Source: CAWGMT01 sp963823675 (lineage in GTDB: Bacteria > Planctomycetota > Planctomycetia > Isosphaerales > Isosphaeraceae). From it: a stretch of DNA of 64,000 nucleotides. The first letter of the stretch is position 1. Every line of letters starts with the position of its first letter. Under the pieces are notes generated by a model. The model was not told the origin of the DNA, did not search any database, and saw nothing but the letters and a program-made list of their open reading frames with translations. Where the stretch lies: NCBI GenBank assembly GCA_963823675.1, contig CAWGMT010000006.1:124001-188000 (forward strand), given 5' to 3'. The position numbers and the translations under genes are program-made. Below are positions 23,925 to 32,803 of this stretch, one piece after another.

Positions 23925-26873
23925 ATGAACCGCTGGCGTTCGTTCTTCGCCGATCGCGCGATGGCCGCGGCGGTGATCTTGGTGTTTTTGGCCTCGCCCG
24001 CCGCTGGCGGCGACGCGCCGGAAATCACCCGGGTGCTGCCTCGAGGGCGAGTCTTTCCAGCCAGCGTTTTCTCCATGGACCGAGTCCTGACCCGGCCATT
24101 CGATCGCGAAGTGCCGATGGGCTGCAAGGGCGACAGGGTCTGGGCCTCGAGCCCCCAGGGTTGGGCTTTCCGTGACGACGTTCACTGGCTTTACCTCACA
24201 AACCTGGATGCGTTCGATCTCGAAATCCGCGACGAGCATGGCTTGCTGGCGCCGGCGTCGGCGACTTATTACCCGAGTCACGTCCACTACGACCGCGCCC
24301 TACGAAAGGAGATGACCGCGACGGCGTCGTTCACGTTCGTCCTCGACAATGTAGACAACCCGCTTCGCGCTCCTTACCGGCCCGAAAAGCGCTGGACGTG
24401 CTGGTCCAGCGGTGCCCGGCGCGATTGGTACGAGGTCAACTTCGGCATGCCGCGCGTCCTGTCCGGCTTCGATGTATTCTTTTTTGCGGACCCTCCGGCG
24501 GGAGGTTGTCGCGCCCCGGACTCGCTGGAAATCCGCTCGTTCCAGCCGGAACTTGCGGGCTGGTCGTCGATCGCGCCATCGAAGACGTTCCCGACCCGGC
24601 CGATGCCGGGGGAAAACCGGGTACGGTTCCGGCCGGTTCGAGCCCGCCGGTTCCGGCTGGAATTCCGCAACGCGGCCGATCGGTTCTACACGGGAATCTA
24701 CGGACTGAAGCCGATCTACGCAGACGACACGCCTCCGGAAGGGCGCCAGGCGGAGCTCGGGATCACGTGCGACAAGTTCATCACCGCGTCCGATTGCCTC
24801 GTCTCCTTGGTACGAGTTCACAACCCCACCGGAACGGCCCGGACAATCTACGTCGACCCCGTCGTCGGGCTCGGCGAGGTAGGCGGCTCATGGCACTGGG
24901 AGAGCGACTCGGGGCCAATCGAGCGCACTGACGGCGCGGTAAGAGGCCACGAACCGAGGGCGGTGGCGGTCGAGGGCCGAAGCAATCTGCACGGCTTTCC
25001 CGTCGAATGGTCCTTTCGATACGCGGTGGTCGATGATCCACCGATCGAGCTGAAGGTGGCCGGTGGCGGGCCCGCCGGCGACATCCGGCGCGGCCTCTTC
25101 GCCCGGCGCTGGCTCGATCACCCGCTGCCCGAAACCTACAGGTCGTACGGCCATCCCATTCCGCCTGGAAAGACCAAGCTTTTCAAGGCGGTCCTCGAGC
25201 TGCGAGCGGATGGCGAGCCGTCGCGGATCGACTCGGTGCTGAAAGTGGCGACCGACCGTCGGTTCATCGTTGGACCAGAGGAGCAGGATGCGCACGACCC
25301 GCTCCATCCGCAGGTCGAGCGCTACCAGTCCTGGTTCGACGCCAACATTGCCTACTTCGACTGCTCCGACCCGTGGGTCGCCAAGCTTTACTACCACCGG
25401 GCCTATCTCTTGCGCAAGAACATGCTGGACCCGCGGCTGGGCCGGATGAAATGGCCCACTCAGAGCGAAGGGCGCTGGCGCAGCACCTGGTATCCCAATG
25501 TCATCAGCTACGGCGCCGCCCATCAGGTTCGCGAGGCGCGGTGGCTGCGCGACCCCAGCTTCTGGCAAGGGCACGTGCGCACCTGGGCCGAGAACGAGAA
25601 GCCGGACGGAATCTATCCCAGCCATGTCACTCCCAGGGGGCCGGCCGGCGGCCAGTACACCGACTGGATCACGTCGACCGCGTGGGAAGGCTATCTGGTG
25701 CATCCCGACCTGGCGTTCCTGGCCGAAGTTGCCGACCGCCTGGCGGCGAATGTTCGGGGCTGGCAGAAAACCTATGACCCCGACGGCGACGGCCTCCTGC
25801 TCGTGGATTCACACTGGTGGACCGGCATGGAGTATCAGCCGTCGTTCTTCTACTTCTCGAATTACAAGGTCTCGGCCGATTTCAGCCAACCGGCGCGGCC
25901 GGTCAGCATCGATCGCGTCAACCTGGCCGCCTACAACTACGGCAACGCACTGGCGGTCGGGCGGATCTATCGACGGCTCGGCAAGCCCGAACAGGCTCGG
26001 GAGTTCGACGATCTCGCGGCCCGGATCGCCCGGGCCGTGCTCCAGAAGATGTGGCAGCCCCGGCAGCGATTCTTTTACTCGCTACAGGCCGGCGACGGCG
26101 CCGTCGCGGATGTCAAGGAAGTCATCGGTGTTTATCCCTTTTACTTCGGCATGGTGCCCGCGGGCGAAGGCTATGAATCGGCCTGGGAGTCGATTCTCGA
26201 CCCGAAACAGTTCTGGACGAAGTGGCCGGTAGCCTCGGCGACCCGCGAATGCCCCGCTTATTCCCAGACGAGCTGGCCCGGCGACGGCCGTGCCGCCGCC
26301 TGCATGTGGAACGGGCCGACCTGGCCGCACGCAAGCGCGATCGTCTTGACGGCCATGGCGCGGGCCGTCCGCGCCGCCCGCGACCACCACGTGGCCGGCT
26401 CGCCGCTTCAGCGCGAGCACCTCTGGCAGCTCTTCCATTCATTCACCCGGGCCCAGTTTCGCGACCAGGACCTGTGCTATCCCTGGACGGGCGAATTCTA
26501 CAACGGCGACACCGGCCGGTGGAAAACCGCCGAACGCGATTACAATCATTCGACCTGGCTCGACATTTTGATTCCGGAGCTGATCGGGCTGGTGCCGCGC
26601 GACGACGAGACCATCGAGATCGATCCACTCGTGCCGGAGGCCGCGCTTGGCTACTTCATCCTCGACGGCCAGCGCTATCGCGGCCACGACGTGACCATCG
26701 CCTGGGACGCGCCGGGACCAGACCTCCCGGACCATTTCGGAGACGGCCGCAAAGGGCTTGACATTTACGTGGACGGCAGGAGGGCCGCCAGCTCGCCGCG
26801 GCTCACGCGGCTGCAAGTCGCTCTGGCGTCGCTGCGCCAGCCCGGCGTGCCGGTCTCGCCGCCTGGCCGGTGA
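23925..26873 (+). CDS. Secreted MGH1-like glycoside hydrolase with six-hairpin fold
   Basis: A large exported protein of 982 residues. A signal peptide of about 28 residues (hydrophobic core AAAVILVFLA, then SPAAGG) starts at ATG 23925. Residues of roughly 130-290 have the aromatic and Asp/Asn content of a discoidin-like carbohydrate module. The catalytic part from about 470 to 930 resembles the (alpha/alpha)6 barrels of trehalase and GH63 relatives (MGH1-like). Visible blocks are YYHRAYLLRKNML, EGRWRSTWYPNVISYGAAHQ, AWEGYLVHPDL, DPDGDGLLLVDSHWWTGMEY, MWNGPTWPHASAI and GEFYNGDTGRWK. Acidic residues in these blocks are candidates for catalysis. Substrate unknown; alpha-linked oligosaccharides are the usual type. 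It stands alone in the operon sense. Confidence 0.8.
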   Translation: MNRWRSFFADRAMAAAVILVFLASPAAGGDAPEITRVLPRGRVFPASVFSMDRVLTRPFDREVPMGCKGDRVWASSPQGWAFRDDVHWLYLTNLDAFDLEIRDEHGLLAPASATYYPSHVHYDRALRKEMTATASFTFVLDNVDNPLRAPYRPEKRWTCWSSGARRDWYEVNFGMPRVLSGFDVFFFADPPAGGCRAPDSLEIRSFQPELAGWSSIAPSKTFPTRPMPGENRVRFRPVRARRFRLEFRNAADRFYTGIYGLKPIYADDTPPEGRQAELGITCDKFITASDCLVSLVRVHNPTGTARTIYVDPVVGLGEVGGSWHWESDSGPIERTDGAVRGHEPRAVAVEGRSNLHGFPVEWSFRYAVVDDPPIELKVAGGGPAGDIRRGLFARRWLDHPLPETYRSYGHPIPPGKTKLFKAVLELRADGEPSRIDSVLKVATDRRFIVGPEEQDAHDPLHPQVERYQSWFDANIAYFDCSDPWVAKLYYHRAYLLRKNMLDPRLGRMKWPTQSEGRWRSTWYPNVISYGAAHQVREARWLRDPSFWQGHVRTWAENEKPDGIYPSHVTPRGPAGGQYTDWITSTAWEGYLVHPDLAFLAEVADRLAANVRGWQKTYDPDGDGLLLVDSHWWTGMEYQPSFFYFSNYKVSADFSQPARPVSIDRVNLAAYNYGNALAVGRIYRRLGKPEQAREFDDLAARIARAVLQKMWQPRQRFFYSLQAGDGAVADVKEVIGVYPFYFGMVPAGEGYESAWESILDPKQFWTKWPVASATRECPAYSQTSWPGDGRAAACMWNGPTWPHASAIVLTAMARAVRAARDHHVAGSPLQREHLWQLFHSFTRAQFRDQDLCYPWTGEFYNGDTGRWKTAERDYNHSTWLDILIPELIGLVPRDDETIEIDPLVPEAALGYFILDGQRYRGHDVTIAWDAPGPDLPDHFGDGRKGLDIYVDGRRAASSPRLTRLQVALASLRQPGVPVSPPGR

Positions 26874-26995
26874 GGGCCCGACCCGGGGAATCTCGGTCTG
26901 GCGCAGGCTACCGGGAATACCATCAACCCGCATTTGGCGAATGGACGCGAAGATCGTATGATGGGGCGACACGCCACTTCTCTTCGGGATCGACT

Positions 26996-27292
26996 ATGGA
27001 GCCGGTCATGGATCATCGCCCTTCAGTGGATCTTCTGGAAGCGGTCCACCTCTTCCCGGGTGTTTACAAGATCAAGGCGATCGGGAAGGCGGACGACGAA
27101 TTCGAGACGCGGGTGGTGGAGGCGGTCTATTCGAACCTCGCTGCGCGATCCGATCTCGATTACACGGTCCGCATCACGCCCGGCGGCCGCCATGTGGCCG
27201 TCACGCTGGATATCACCGTCCAGAGCGCCGAACAGGTCCGCGAAATCTACGCCGATCTCCGCGACGTCAAGGGATTGACGCTTCTTTTCTAA
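26996..27292 (+). CDS. DUF493 (YbeD-like) small protein
   Basis: A 98-residue protein of the DUF493 fold, comparable with E. coli YbeD (87 residues). It shows the family pattern: an N-terminal PGVYKIKAIGK strand, VVEAVYSNL helix, YTVRITPGGRHVAVTLDITV strands and the C-terminal VREIYADLRDVKGL helix with LLF end. The fold is a ferredoxin-like alpha/beta domain of uncertain regulatory role. ATG 26996 is used; the ATG at 27008 has a better GGAG spacing and would remove four residues. It stands 31 bases before the Sua5-type gene and probably forms an operon with it. Confidence 0.85.
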   Translation: MEPVMDHRPSVDLLEAVHLFPGVYKIKAIGKADDEFETRVVEAVYSNLAARSDLDYTVRITPGGRHVAVTLDITVQSAEQVREIYADLRDVKGLTLLF

Positions 27293-27323
27293 AAGAGAGC
27301 TTCTTACCAATCGCGAGGTCCTC

Positions 27324-28455
27324 TTGACAGACGCGCCTGTTTCGCCGCAATGGATCGACGTGTCGCAGGCCGACGATCTGCGCGATGTCATTCATCGTGC
27401 CGTGGCATGTCTCGCGCAAGGAGGAGTGGTTGGACTGGCGACCGAGACGGTCTACGGCCTGGCGGCTTCGGCCCTTCACCCCGCAAGTGTGGCAACGGTG
27501 CGCCGCGCCGGCGGGGCCGATCCAGCAAGGCCTCTGACCCTGCTCTTGAAGGGCCCGGCGGAGGTGACCGACTGGGTGCCGGACATCTCGCTCGTGGGCC
27601 GGCGGATGTCCTCGAGGCTATGGCCGGGCCCGGTGACGCTGGTCTTTTCGGACTGCCTGGGGAAAGGCCTTTGCAGTCGGCTGCCGGACGCGGTCAAGTC
27701 GTTCGTCGCGCCGCGCGGCGATGTCGCGCTGCGCTGCCCGATCGGTCTGTTCGTCCGCGATGTGCTCAAGCTCCTGCCGGCGCCTCTGGTCATCTCGGCG
27801 GGGCCGACCAACGAGCAGTCGATCCCGGTCACGGCCGACGCCTTGCGCGGGATTGCGGGTCTCGACATGGTGATCGATGCCGGCCCGACCCAGTATCAGC
27901 GGCTTTCGACGATTATCCGCATCGACGATGATCGATGGACCCTCGAGCGCGAAGGGGCCGTCGCCGCCGCCGCCATCAGCCAGAGCTCGAGCGTGATCAT
28001 CCTCTTCGTGTGCACCGGAAATACGTGCCGCAGCCCGATGGCAGAGGCGCTCTGCAAGCTGATTCTGACGCGCCGGCTGCGCTGCTCGCACGACGAGATC
28101 TCCAACCGCGGGTTCGTCGTCCGCTCGGCCGGAATCGCCACCAGCTCAGGTCTGCCCGCGGCAGCGCACGCCATCGACGTCGTGCGCGGCCTGGGAGGCT
28201 CGCTCGAAAACCACCGCAGCCGCAAGATCGGCGTCAACCTGGTTCGCCAGGCCGACTATATCTTCGCCATGACCAACGACCATCGCGAGGCGCTGCGTCA
28301 GCGCCGTCCCCGACGCCGAGCCCCGGGCCTTTCTCCTGGACCCGGCCGGCGACGACGTCGCCAACCCGGTCGGCTGCGATTTCGACACCTATCGCCGAAC
28401 GGCCCAGATGATCGAATCGATGCTGGAAGAGCGCCTGGATCAGATGGGCATCTGA
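27324..28455 (+). CDS. TsaC/Sua5 domain fused to low-molecular-weight phosphatase, 3' frameshift
   Basis: The N-terminal 200 residues are a YrdC/Sua5 domain, which forms threonylcarbamoyl-AMP for the t6A37 modification of tRNA: GGVVGLATETVYGLAASAL, ARPLTLLLKGPAEV and SAGPTNEQS with the adenylate pocket. The C-terminal part is a low-molecular-weight protein tyrosine phosphatase or arsenate reductase-like domain: VCTGNTCRSPMAEAL has the CX5R loop (Cys230, Arg236). Near 28302 the frame breaks. The alternative frame gives LLDPAGDDVANPVGCDFDTY, including the expected catalytic Asp-Pro of this phosphatase family, and a stop at 28453-28455. As written, the frame would run to 28478 and lose that Asp. 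The start codon is TTG at 27324. Confidence 0.85.
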
Positions 28456-28471
28456 CCCAGGCGCGAGAACC

Positions 28472-29491
28472 TCAATAGCTGCCGGCAGCGACCGTCTCGC
28501 TGCCGTCCTTGGTGCCGATCGCCCACCAGATGGGCATCGAGATCGAACCCTTGATAAAGGAGACGCTGCCGTCGGCAAACAGGACGTTGCAGCCGCCCGG
28601 ATGGTTGCTGGTGGCGTTCTCGTACTGTCCGAATTCGAACCCACAGCCCGGGCAATCCAGCCGGCAGCCGCCCCAGGGGTAAGTTTGCGAGTTGGGCGGG
28701 ACGATGGTGTTGAACATGGTCACGCCCGGCGAGCCCGTGGCCCAACGATAGCCCTTATCTTCCCCCGGTTGGTTCTGGTGGGTGTTGAAGAACTGGGTGC
28801 AGGTCAGCAGGTCGTTCATGACCGAAGGGATGTTCATGTTGGCGTCGTCGTAAACCGGCGGATAGGTGCCGGCCGCGATCCCGTCGCGCCACTTGGTCCA
28901 GTGGAGGGCATCCGAGGTCAATCCCTCGGAAAACGCGACTGTGTTCGAGGTGCCGTCCCTGATCGCCGCGATGAGGATGGCGGCCCAGTTGGAGAAGATG
29001 CCCGAGCCGGTCGTCGTCCAGGGATTGGTCGCGGTACCCATGCTGCCGACGTAGTTGTTCGTGTTCAGCGGCCCCGCCTTGCTGTCTGAAGGGCAAAGAA
29101 ACGAGTTGACCCGCGCGTTGAACACGGTCGAGTTGATGTTGTAACCCACGTCGTACCAGCAGTTCCAACTGAAGTTGGCGGCGTTGTAGAGCGGTTGATT
29201 GTCGATGTAGCCCAGCATCAAGGCGTGACAGCTCCAGGTACCCCAGGTCGTCTGCACGCCGGGGTCCGAGTAGGCGATCGTATTGGCCATGGGAAAGCTC
29301 CCGGTGGACGCGAGATAATTGTGCAAGGCCAGGCCGATCTGCTTGAGGTTGTTGATGCATTGGGCCCTGCGTGCGGCCTCGCGGGCCGACTGAACGGCCG
29401 GCAGCAACAGGGCGATCAGAACCGCAATGATTGCGATGACCACGAGGAGCTCGATTAGTGTGAAACCCCGTCGAGACAGTGTTCTTGTCAT
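28472..29491 (-). CDS. DUF1559 prepilin-like secreted protein
   Basis: A protein of 339 residues of the family amplified in planctomycetes. It has the prepilin N-terminus RRGFTLIELLVVIAIIAVLI with the G-F cleavage site and Glu5, then the family continuation LLPAVQSAREAARRAQC with NNLKQIGLALHNY. The C-terminal part has the H-x-G-x-x-N-V-L-F-A-D-G-S-V pattern (GGCNVLFADGSVSF). Such proteins are processed by the type IV-pilin-like peptidase and stay in the membrane or envelope; their function is not known. The ATG at 29491 is supported by GGGAG. It is the marker gene for the planctomycete origin of this window. Confidence 0.92.
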   Translation of the reverse strand: MTRTLSRRGFTLIELLVVIAIIAVLIALLLPAVQSAREAARRAQCINNLKQIGLALHNYLASTGSFPMANTIAYSDPGVQTTWGTWSCHALMLGYIDNQPLYNAANFSWNCWYDVGYNINSTVFNARVNSFLCPSDSKAGPLNTNNYVGSMGTATNPWTTTGSGIFSNWAAILIAAIRDGTSNTVAFSEGLTSDALHWTKWRDGIAAGTYPPVYDDANMNIPSVMNDLLTCTQFFNTHQNQPGEDKGYRWATGSPGVTMFNTIVPPNSQTYPWGGCRLDCPGCGFEFGQYENATSNHPGGCNVLFADGSVSFIKGSISMPIWWAIGTKDGSETVAAGSY

Positions 29492-29685
29492 GGTCTGGAC
29501 TCCCACGATGGGATAAAGGATAGGACGAAAGAAGGGCGAAAGGAATCGCGGAACGAAGTGGATACACACCTCGCACCGCTTGACTCTAACGGCTCATGGA
29601 TCGAACGTATAGACTTCGGAGCTCCGATCAAGCCGTCCTGGGCGAGCCGCCCGAAGGTCGAAACGGCTGCGGTTGCGCGCCAAGC

Positions 29686-29892
29686 CTATTTCTTCTGGGG
29701 AGGGCCACCTTTCTTCGACATGAAGTCCTTCATCTTGTCTTGCACAACCTGGTCAACGGCTTCATCGCGCTTGGCTTGCTCGATGGTTCCCGTCGAATCC
29801 GAGCAACCCTCTACCGTTCCCAGAAACGCCATGGCCAGCGTCACGCACAGGCCCGTCCATCCGACCGCAAGAAACTTGCCGATTCGACTCAT
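29686..29892 (-). CDS. Small exported lipoprotein-like protein
   Basis: A 68-residue product with an N-terminal hydrophobic segment and a Cys-containing end (FLGTVEGCSDSTG), which suggests a lipobox or simple signal peptide. A charged helix (EQAKRDEAVDQVVQDKMKDF) and a Lys/Pro tail follow. The ATG at 29892 is preceded by GGGAG. It lies directly upstream of the DUF1559 gene in the same orientation, an arrangement seen in other planctomycetes, so the two are probably cotranscribed. Confidence 0.7.
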   Translation of the reverse strand: MSRIGKFLAVGWTGLCVTLAMAFLGTVEGCSDSTGTIEQAKRDEAVDQVVQDKMKDFMSKKGGPPQKK

Positions 29893-29980
29893 GAAGAACT
29901 CCCGAAGTAGAAAAAGTGCACGAACACAAGATCGCCCGGCCCCGCGCTGCGAGACGCTGGCCGCTCTTTGACCTGAATCG

Positions 29981-30081
29981 CCTTGCACAATTCCGGGACG
30001 GCGAGCCTCCCGGCGAGCCATTCTCCGAGGCGGCTCGGACGGAGCCTGGCCCACCCAGGATCACGCAAGCCCATTTAGACC
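29981..30081 (+). repeat. 100-bp dispersed palindromic repeat, copy R3
   Basis: Starts CTTGCACAATTCCGGGACGG, has the arms around GAGCCTCCCGGCGAGCC and GGCTCGGACGGAGCC, and ends CAAGCCCATTTAGACC. It lies upstream of the small lipoprotein-like gene. Confidence 0.75.
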
Positions 30082-30462
30082 GCCAGAACCTCCTCGCTTG
30101 ATGTCCTGGCCCATGCTCCCCGATTGCCAAGCCCGCCACGAACGAACCGTATCAAATAGGGAAGTGACGGCTCGACACACAGGTTAGCGCTTCTGATTCT
30201 AGCGGCGGCCGGGCACGCGGTGGAATGGGGTAGTCGCGCGGGTTTGTCGGATTTTTGCGGTCACCAGCAAACCCCAGTTCGAGGCGAGCGGTCGGCCTTG
30301 TCAATTCTGGGAAGAGCGTCAAGAATGGGGCTTCGATCGCCGATCGCGCGCGTGCTTGCTAGGTGTGCTGGTACAAGCCGCGTACTGGATGTACAGTTTC
30401 GGCTGGCGCGTAGGCGTGAAGAAACGGCCATTCGATGGCGCTCACGGAGGAGAGACCCGACA

Positions 30463-31320
30463 ATGGGTGGTGACCGGATACCGGCGCCGGCGATCGCGTC
30501 CGACAACGGCACGACCCCGGTCCATCGTCTGGGTGAGCAGGTTTTCGACGCGGTTGCCGAAGTGGGCGACGTCGCCTACTTTTCGGTCGTGACCCTGATC
30601 TGGATCGTCCGCAGGCGCGCCCGCCGGTCGGTTTTGACGCCGATCTTCTATGCAATCGGCGTCAAGAGCGTGTCGGTCGTGGCCTTGACAGGCACCTTTA
30701 TCGGCATGGTGCTGGCCGTTCAGGCCTATCATCAATTTCAGCAGATGGGACTGGCGACGAGGCTGGGCTCGGCGATCAACATCTCGATTGTCCGCGAGCT
30801 TGGGCCGGTGCTCGCCGCGACGATGCTCGCGGGCCGGGTCGGGTCGGCGATGGCCGCCGAGCTCGGGACCATGCGCGTGACCGAGCAGATCGACGCCCTC
30901 ACGGCTCTGGGAACCAACCCCATCTATTACCTGGTCGTGCCGCGATTCCTGGCTTGCGTGCTCTTGATTCCGCTCCTGACGCTCATGGGCGATTTCATGG
31001 GTGTGATCGGCGGAGCGGCGGTGAGCACGCAGATCCTGAATATCGACTCATTCGCATACTGGATGCACACCCGCGATTTCGTCAACATCCTCGATGTCTT
31101 CGCCGGAGTCTTCAAGAGTTACTTCTTCGGCGGGGCGATCGCGCTGATCAGTTGTCATCGGGGTTTTCATTCGCGGGCCGGCGCCGAGGGAGTGGGGCGG
31201 GCGGCCACCGAGGCGTTCGTGCTGTCGTTCATCGCGATCCTGGTCCTCGACTTCGTGCTTGGCCTCGGCTGGAACAATGTGTACCGGTCGATCTGGCCCC
31301 AGACGGAAGGGCTGCTATGA
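30463..31320 (+). CDS. mlaE: MlaE-type ABC transporter permease
   Basis: Permease of a lipid-transport ABC system (Mla/MCE type) that moves phospholipids between membranes. It has the domain signature: VVALTGTFIGMVLAVQAYHQ, the SIVRELGPVLAATMLAGRVGS and ELGTMRVTEQIDALTALG loop, and a LGLGWNNVY end. Five hydrophobic segments are visible. Start ATG at 30463 after GGAGGAGA; the extension upstream to 30220 looks non-coding. The stop overlaps the start of the ATPase gene (ATGA). Confidence 0.88.
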   Translation: MGGDRIPAPAIASDNGTTPVHRLGEQVFDAVAEVGDVAYFSVVTLIWIVRRRARRSVLTPIFYAIGVKSVSVVALTGTFIGMVLAVQAYHQFQQMGLATRLGSAINISIVRELGPVLAATMLAGRVGSAMAAELGTMRVTEQIDALTALGTNPIYYLVVPRFLACVLLIPLLTLMGDFMGVIGGAAVSTQILNIDSFAYWMHTRDFVNILDVFAGVFKSYFFGGAIALISCHRGFHSRAGAEGVGRAATEAFVLSFIAILVLDFVLGLGWNNVYRSIWPQTEGLL

Positions 31321-32168
31321 ATCGCGGCGAGCCCTCAGGCGGCGTAGCGAGCGATGCGATCATTGAGCTCCGCGCCGTGAGCATGGGCTTCCGCTACCAG
31401 TCCGTGCTGCGCAACATCAATCTCGCGGTCCGCCGCGGCGAGTCGCTCTGCGTCATCGGCGAGAGCGGTTGCGGCAAGACGGTCATGCTCAAGCTGATCA
31501 TCGGCCTCCTACATCCCACCGAAGGCAGCGTCTGGTTCGACGGCCGGGACGTCGCCGCGCTGGGCGGCAAAGAGCTGGTCAAGATGCGGCTGCGTTTCGG
31601 GTTTCTCTTCCAAATGGCCGCGCTCTTCGACAGTCTGACGGTCTTCGACAACGTCGCTTTCGGCCTGCGCGAGCATCGCTACTGCGACGAGGAGCACGTG
31701 CACCAGATCGTCGGCGAGCGGCTGCGCGAGGTCGGCCTGCCTCCCGAGATCGAATCCAAGAAGCCCGCCGAGCTTTCCGGCGGCCAGCGCAAGCGGGTCG
31801 GGCTCGCACGGGCCTTGGCCATCGGCCCGGAGGTGATGCTCTATGACGAGCCCACCACCGGGCTGGACCCGATCATGAGCGACGTCATCAACGAGCTCAT
31901 CCTGCAAACCCAGCGCAGCATGAAGACCACGGGCGTCGTTGTCACGCACGACATGAAGACCGTCACCAAGGTCGCCGATCGCGTGGTCGTCCTCTATCCA
32001 CTCGCCCGGCTCGAGCCGGACGAGCCGCAGGTCCTCTACGATGGGCCGCCCCAGGAGCTGGAGAGCTGTGCCGATCCCCGCGTAGGCCAGTTCGTCCGGG
32101 GCGAGGCCGGCGAGCGGCTGCTTGAGATGGCACTCCTGCGCACGGCATCCGCCCGCGGCCGGCGTTAA
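31317..32168 (+). CDS. mlaF: MlaF-type ABC transporter ATP-binding protein
   Basis: The cytosolic ATPase of the Mla-type lipid transporter. It contains Walker A GESGCGKTVMLK, the Q-loop FQMAALFDSLTVF characteristic of MlaF, signature LSGGQRKRVGLARAL, Walker B VMLYDEPTTGLDP and the switch VVVTHDMKTV. The start overlaps the end of mlaE by four bases. It ends just upstream of the hexamer array. The partner MCE protein gene (32804) is separated from it by a four-helix-bundle cassette. Confidence 0.92.
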   Translation: MNRGEPSGGVASDAIIELRAVSMGFRYQSVLRNINLAVRRGESLCVIGESGCGKTVMLKLIIGLLHPTEGSVWFDGRDVAALGGKELVKMRLRFGFLFQMAALFDSLTVFDNVAFGLREHRYCDEEHVHQIVGERLREVGLPPEIESKKPAELSGGQRKRVGLARALAIGPEVMLYDEPTTGLDPIMSDVINELILQTQRSMKTTGVVVTHDMKTVTKVADRVVVLYPLARLEPDEPQVLYDGPPQELESCADPRVGQFVRGEAGERLLEMALLRTASARGRR

Positions 32169-32181
32169 GAGGAACGGGAAC

Positions 32182-32235
32182 AGGATTAAGATTAGGATTA
32201 AGATTAGGATTATAATTATGATCATGACTAAGACT
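32182..32235 (+). repeat. Tandem hexamer array GATTAR, left of the S23 cassette
   Basis: About nine imperfect hexamers (AGGATT, AAGATT, and more divergent ATAATT, ATGATC, AAGACT) follow the mlaF stop. They read GATTA-purine on the plus strand, the reverse complement of the array at 32669-32752. The array is open as a coding frame, giving K-I-R-I-type residues. Confidence 0.75.
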
Positions 32236-32259
32236 CACTTACGATTCGGAGGATGTTTT

Positions 32260-32658
32260 ATGCAAGCGTCGCAAGAATGCTGGTTCGAGCACGAGAAACT
32301 GGACGTCTATCGTGACTCGATCGCCTTCATCGCGTGGCTCTCGGGGCTGCTGGAGGGCGTGGTGCGACTTGGCGACGTTCGAGATCAATTGGACCGGGCA
32401 TCGACTTCGATCGCGCTCAATATTGCCGAGGGCAACGGGAAGTATACCCTCAAGGACCGCTGCCGGTTCTTCGATACGCCTCACGGTTCGGCCCTGGAAT
32501 GCGCCGCTGGACTGGACATCCTGGTTGCGAAAGCCAAGCTGACGCCTGACCAAATCCGCCCCGGTAAAGAGCGCCTCCAAGGAGTGGTCCGCATGCTCAT
32601 GGGATTGATCAAAAGGAACTCGACACGCGACTACGACAAAGGAAACCGCGCCGATTGA
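32260..32658 (+). CDS. Four-helix-bundle protein (S23/IVS family)
   Basis: A protein of 132 residues of the S23 (intervening-sequence) four-helix-bundle family: FEHEKLDVYRDSIAFIAWLS, then DQLDRASTSIALNIAEGNGK and AALDILVAKAKL-like C-terminal helices. The ATG at 32260 has GGAGG at 32248-32252. The family is known from insertions in 23S rRNA genes and from scattered single genes; molecular function is not established. The gene is inserted between mlaF and mlaD, and both sides are bounded by tandem hexamer arrays in inverted orientation, so it appears to be a discrete cassette rather than part of the transport operon. Confidence 0.85.
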   Translation: MQASQECWFEHEKLDVYRDSIAFIAWLSGLLEGVVRLGDVRDQLDRASTSIALNIAEGNGKYTLKDRCRFFDTPHGSALECAAGLDILVAKAKLTPDQIRPGKERLQGVVRMLMGLIKRNSTRDYDKGNRAD

Positions 32659-32668
32659 GTCCGACTGT

Positions 32669-32752
32669 TAATCCTAATCGTAATCCTAATCATAATCGTA
32701 GTTATAATCGTAATCATAATCGTAATCATAATCATAATCGTAATCCTAATCG
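32669..32752 (+). repeat. Tandem hexamer array TAATCN, right of the S23 cassette
   Basis: Exactly fourteen hexamers TAATC(C/G/A), one degenerate, occupy 84 bp right after the S23 gene. In reverse complement they are N-GATTA, matching the array at 32182-32235. Slippage or recombination between units would explain the variation. Confidence 0.8.
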
Positions 32753-32803
32753 TCCTCCTGGGTGGGCCATCGTCGGCGCCAAATCACGAAGTAGAGGCTG
32801 GAC

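Noticed and set aside
32182..32752. CRISPR array
   Set aside because: The repeats are adjacent hexamers without spacers and in two inverted blocks.
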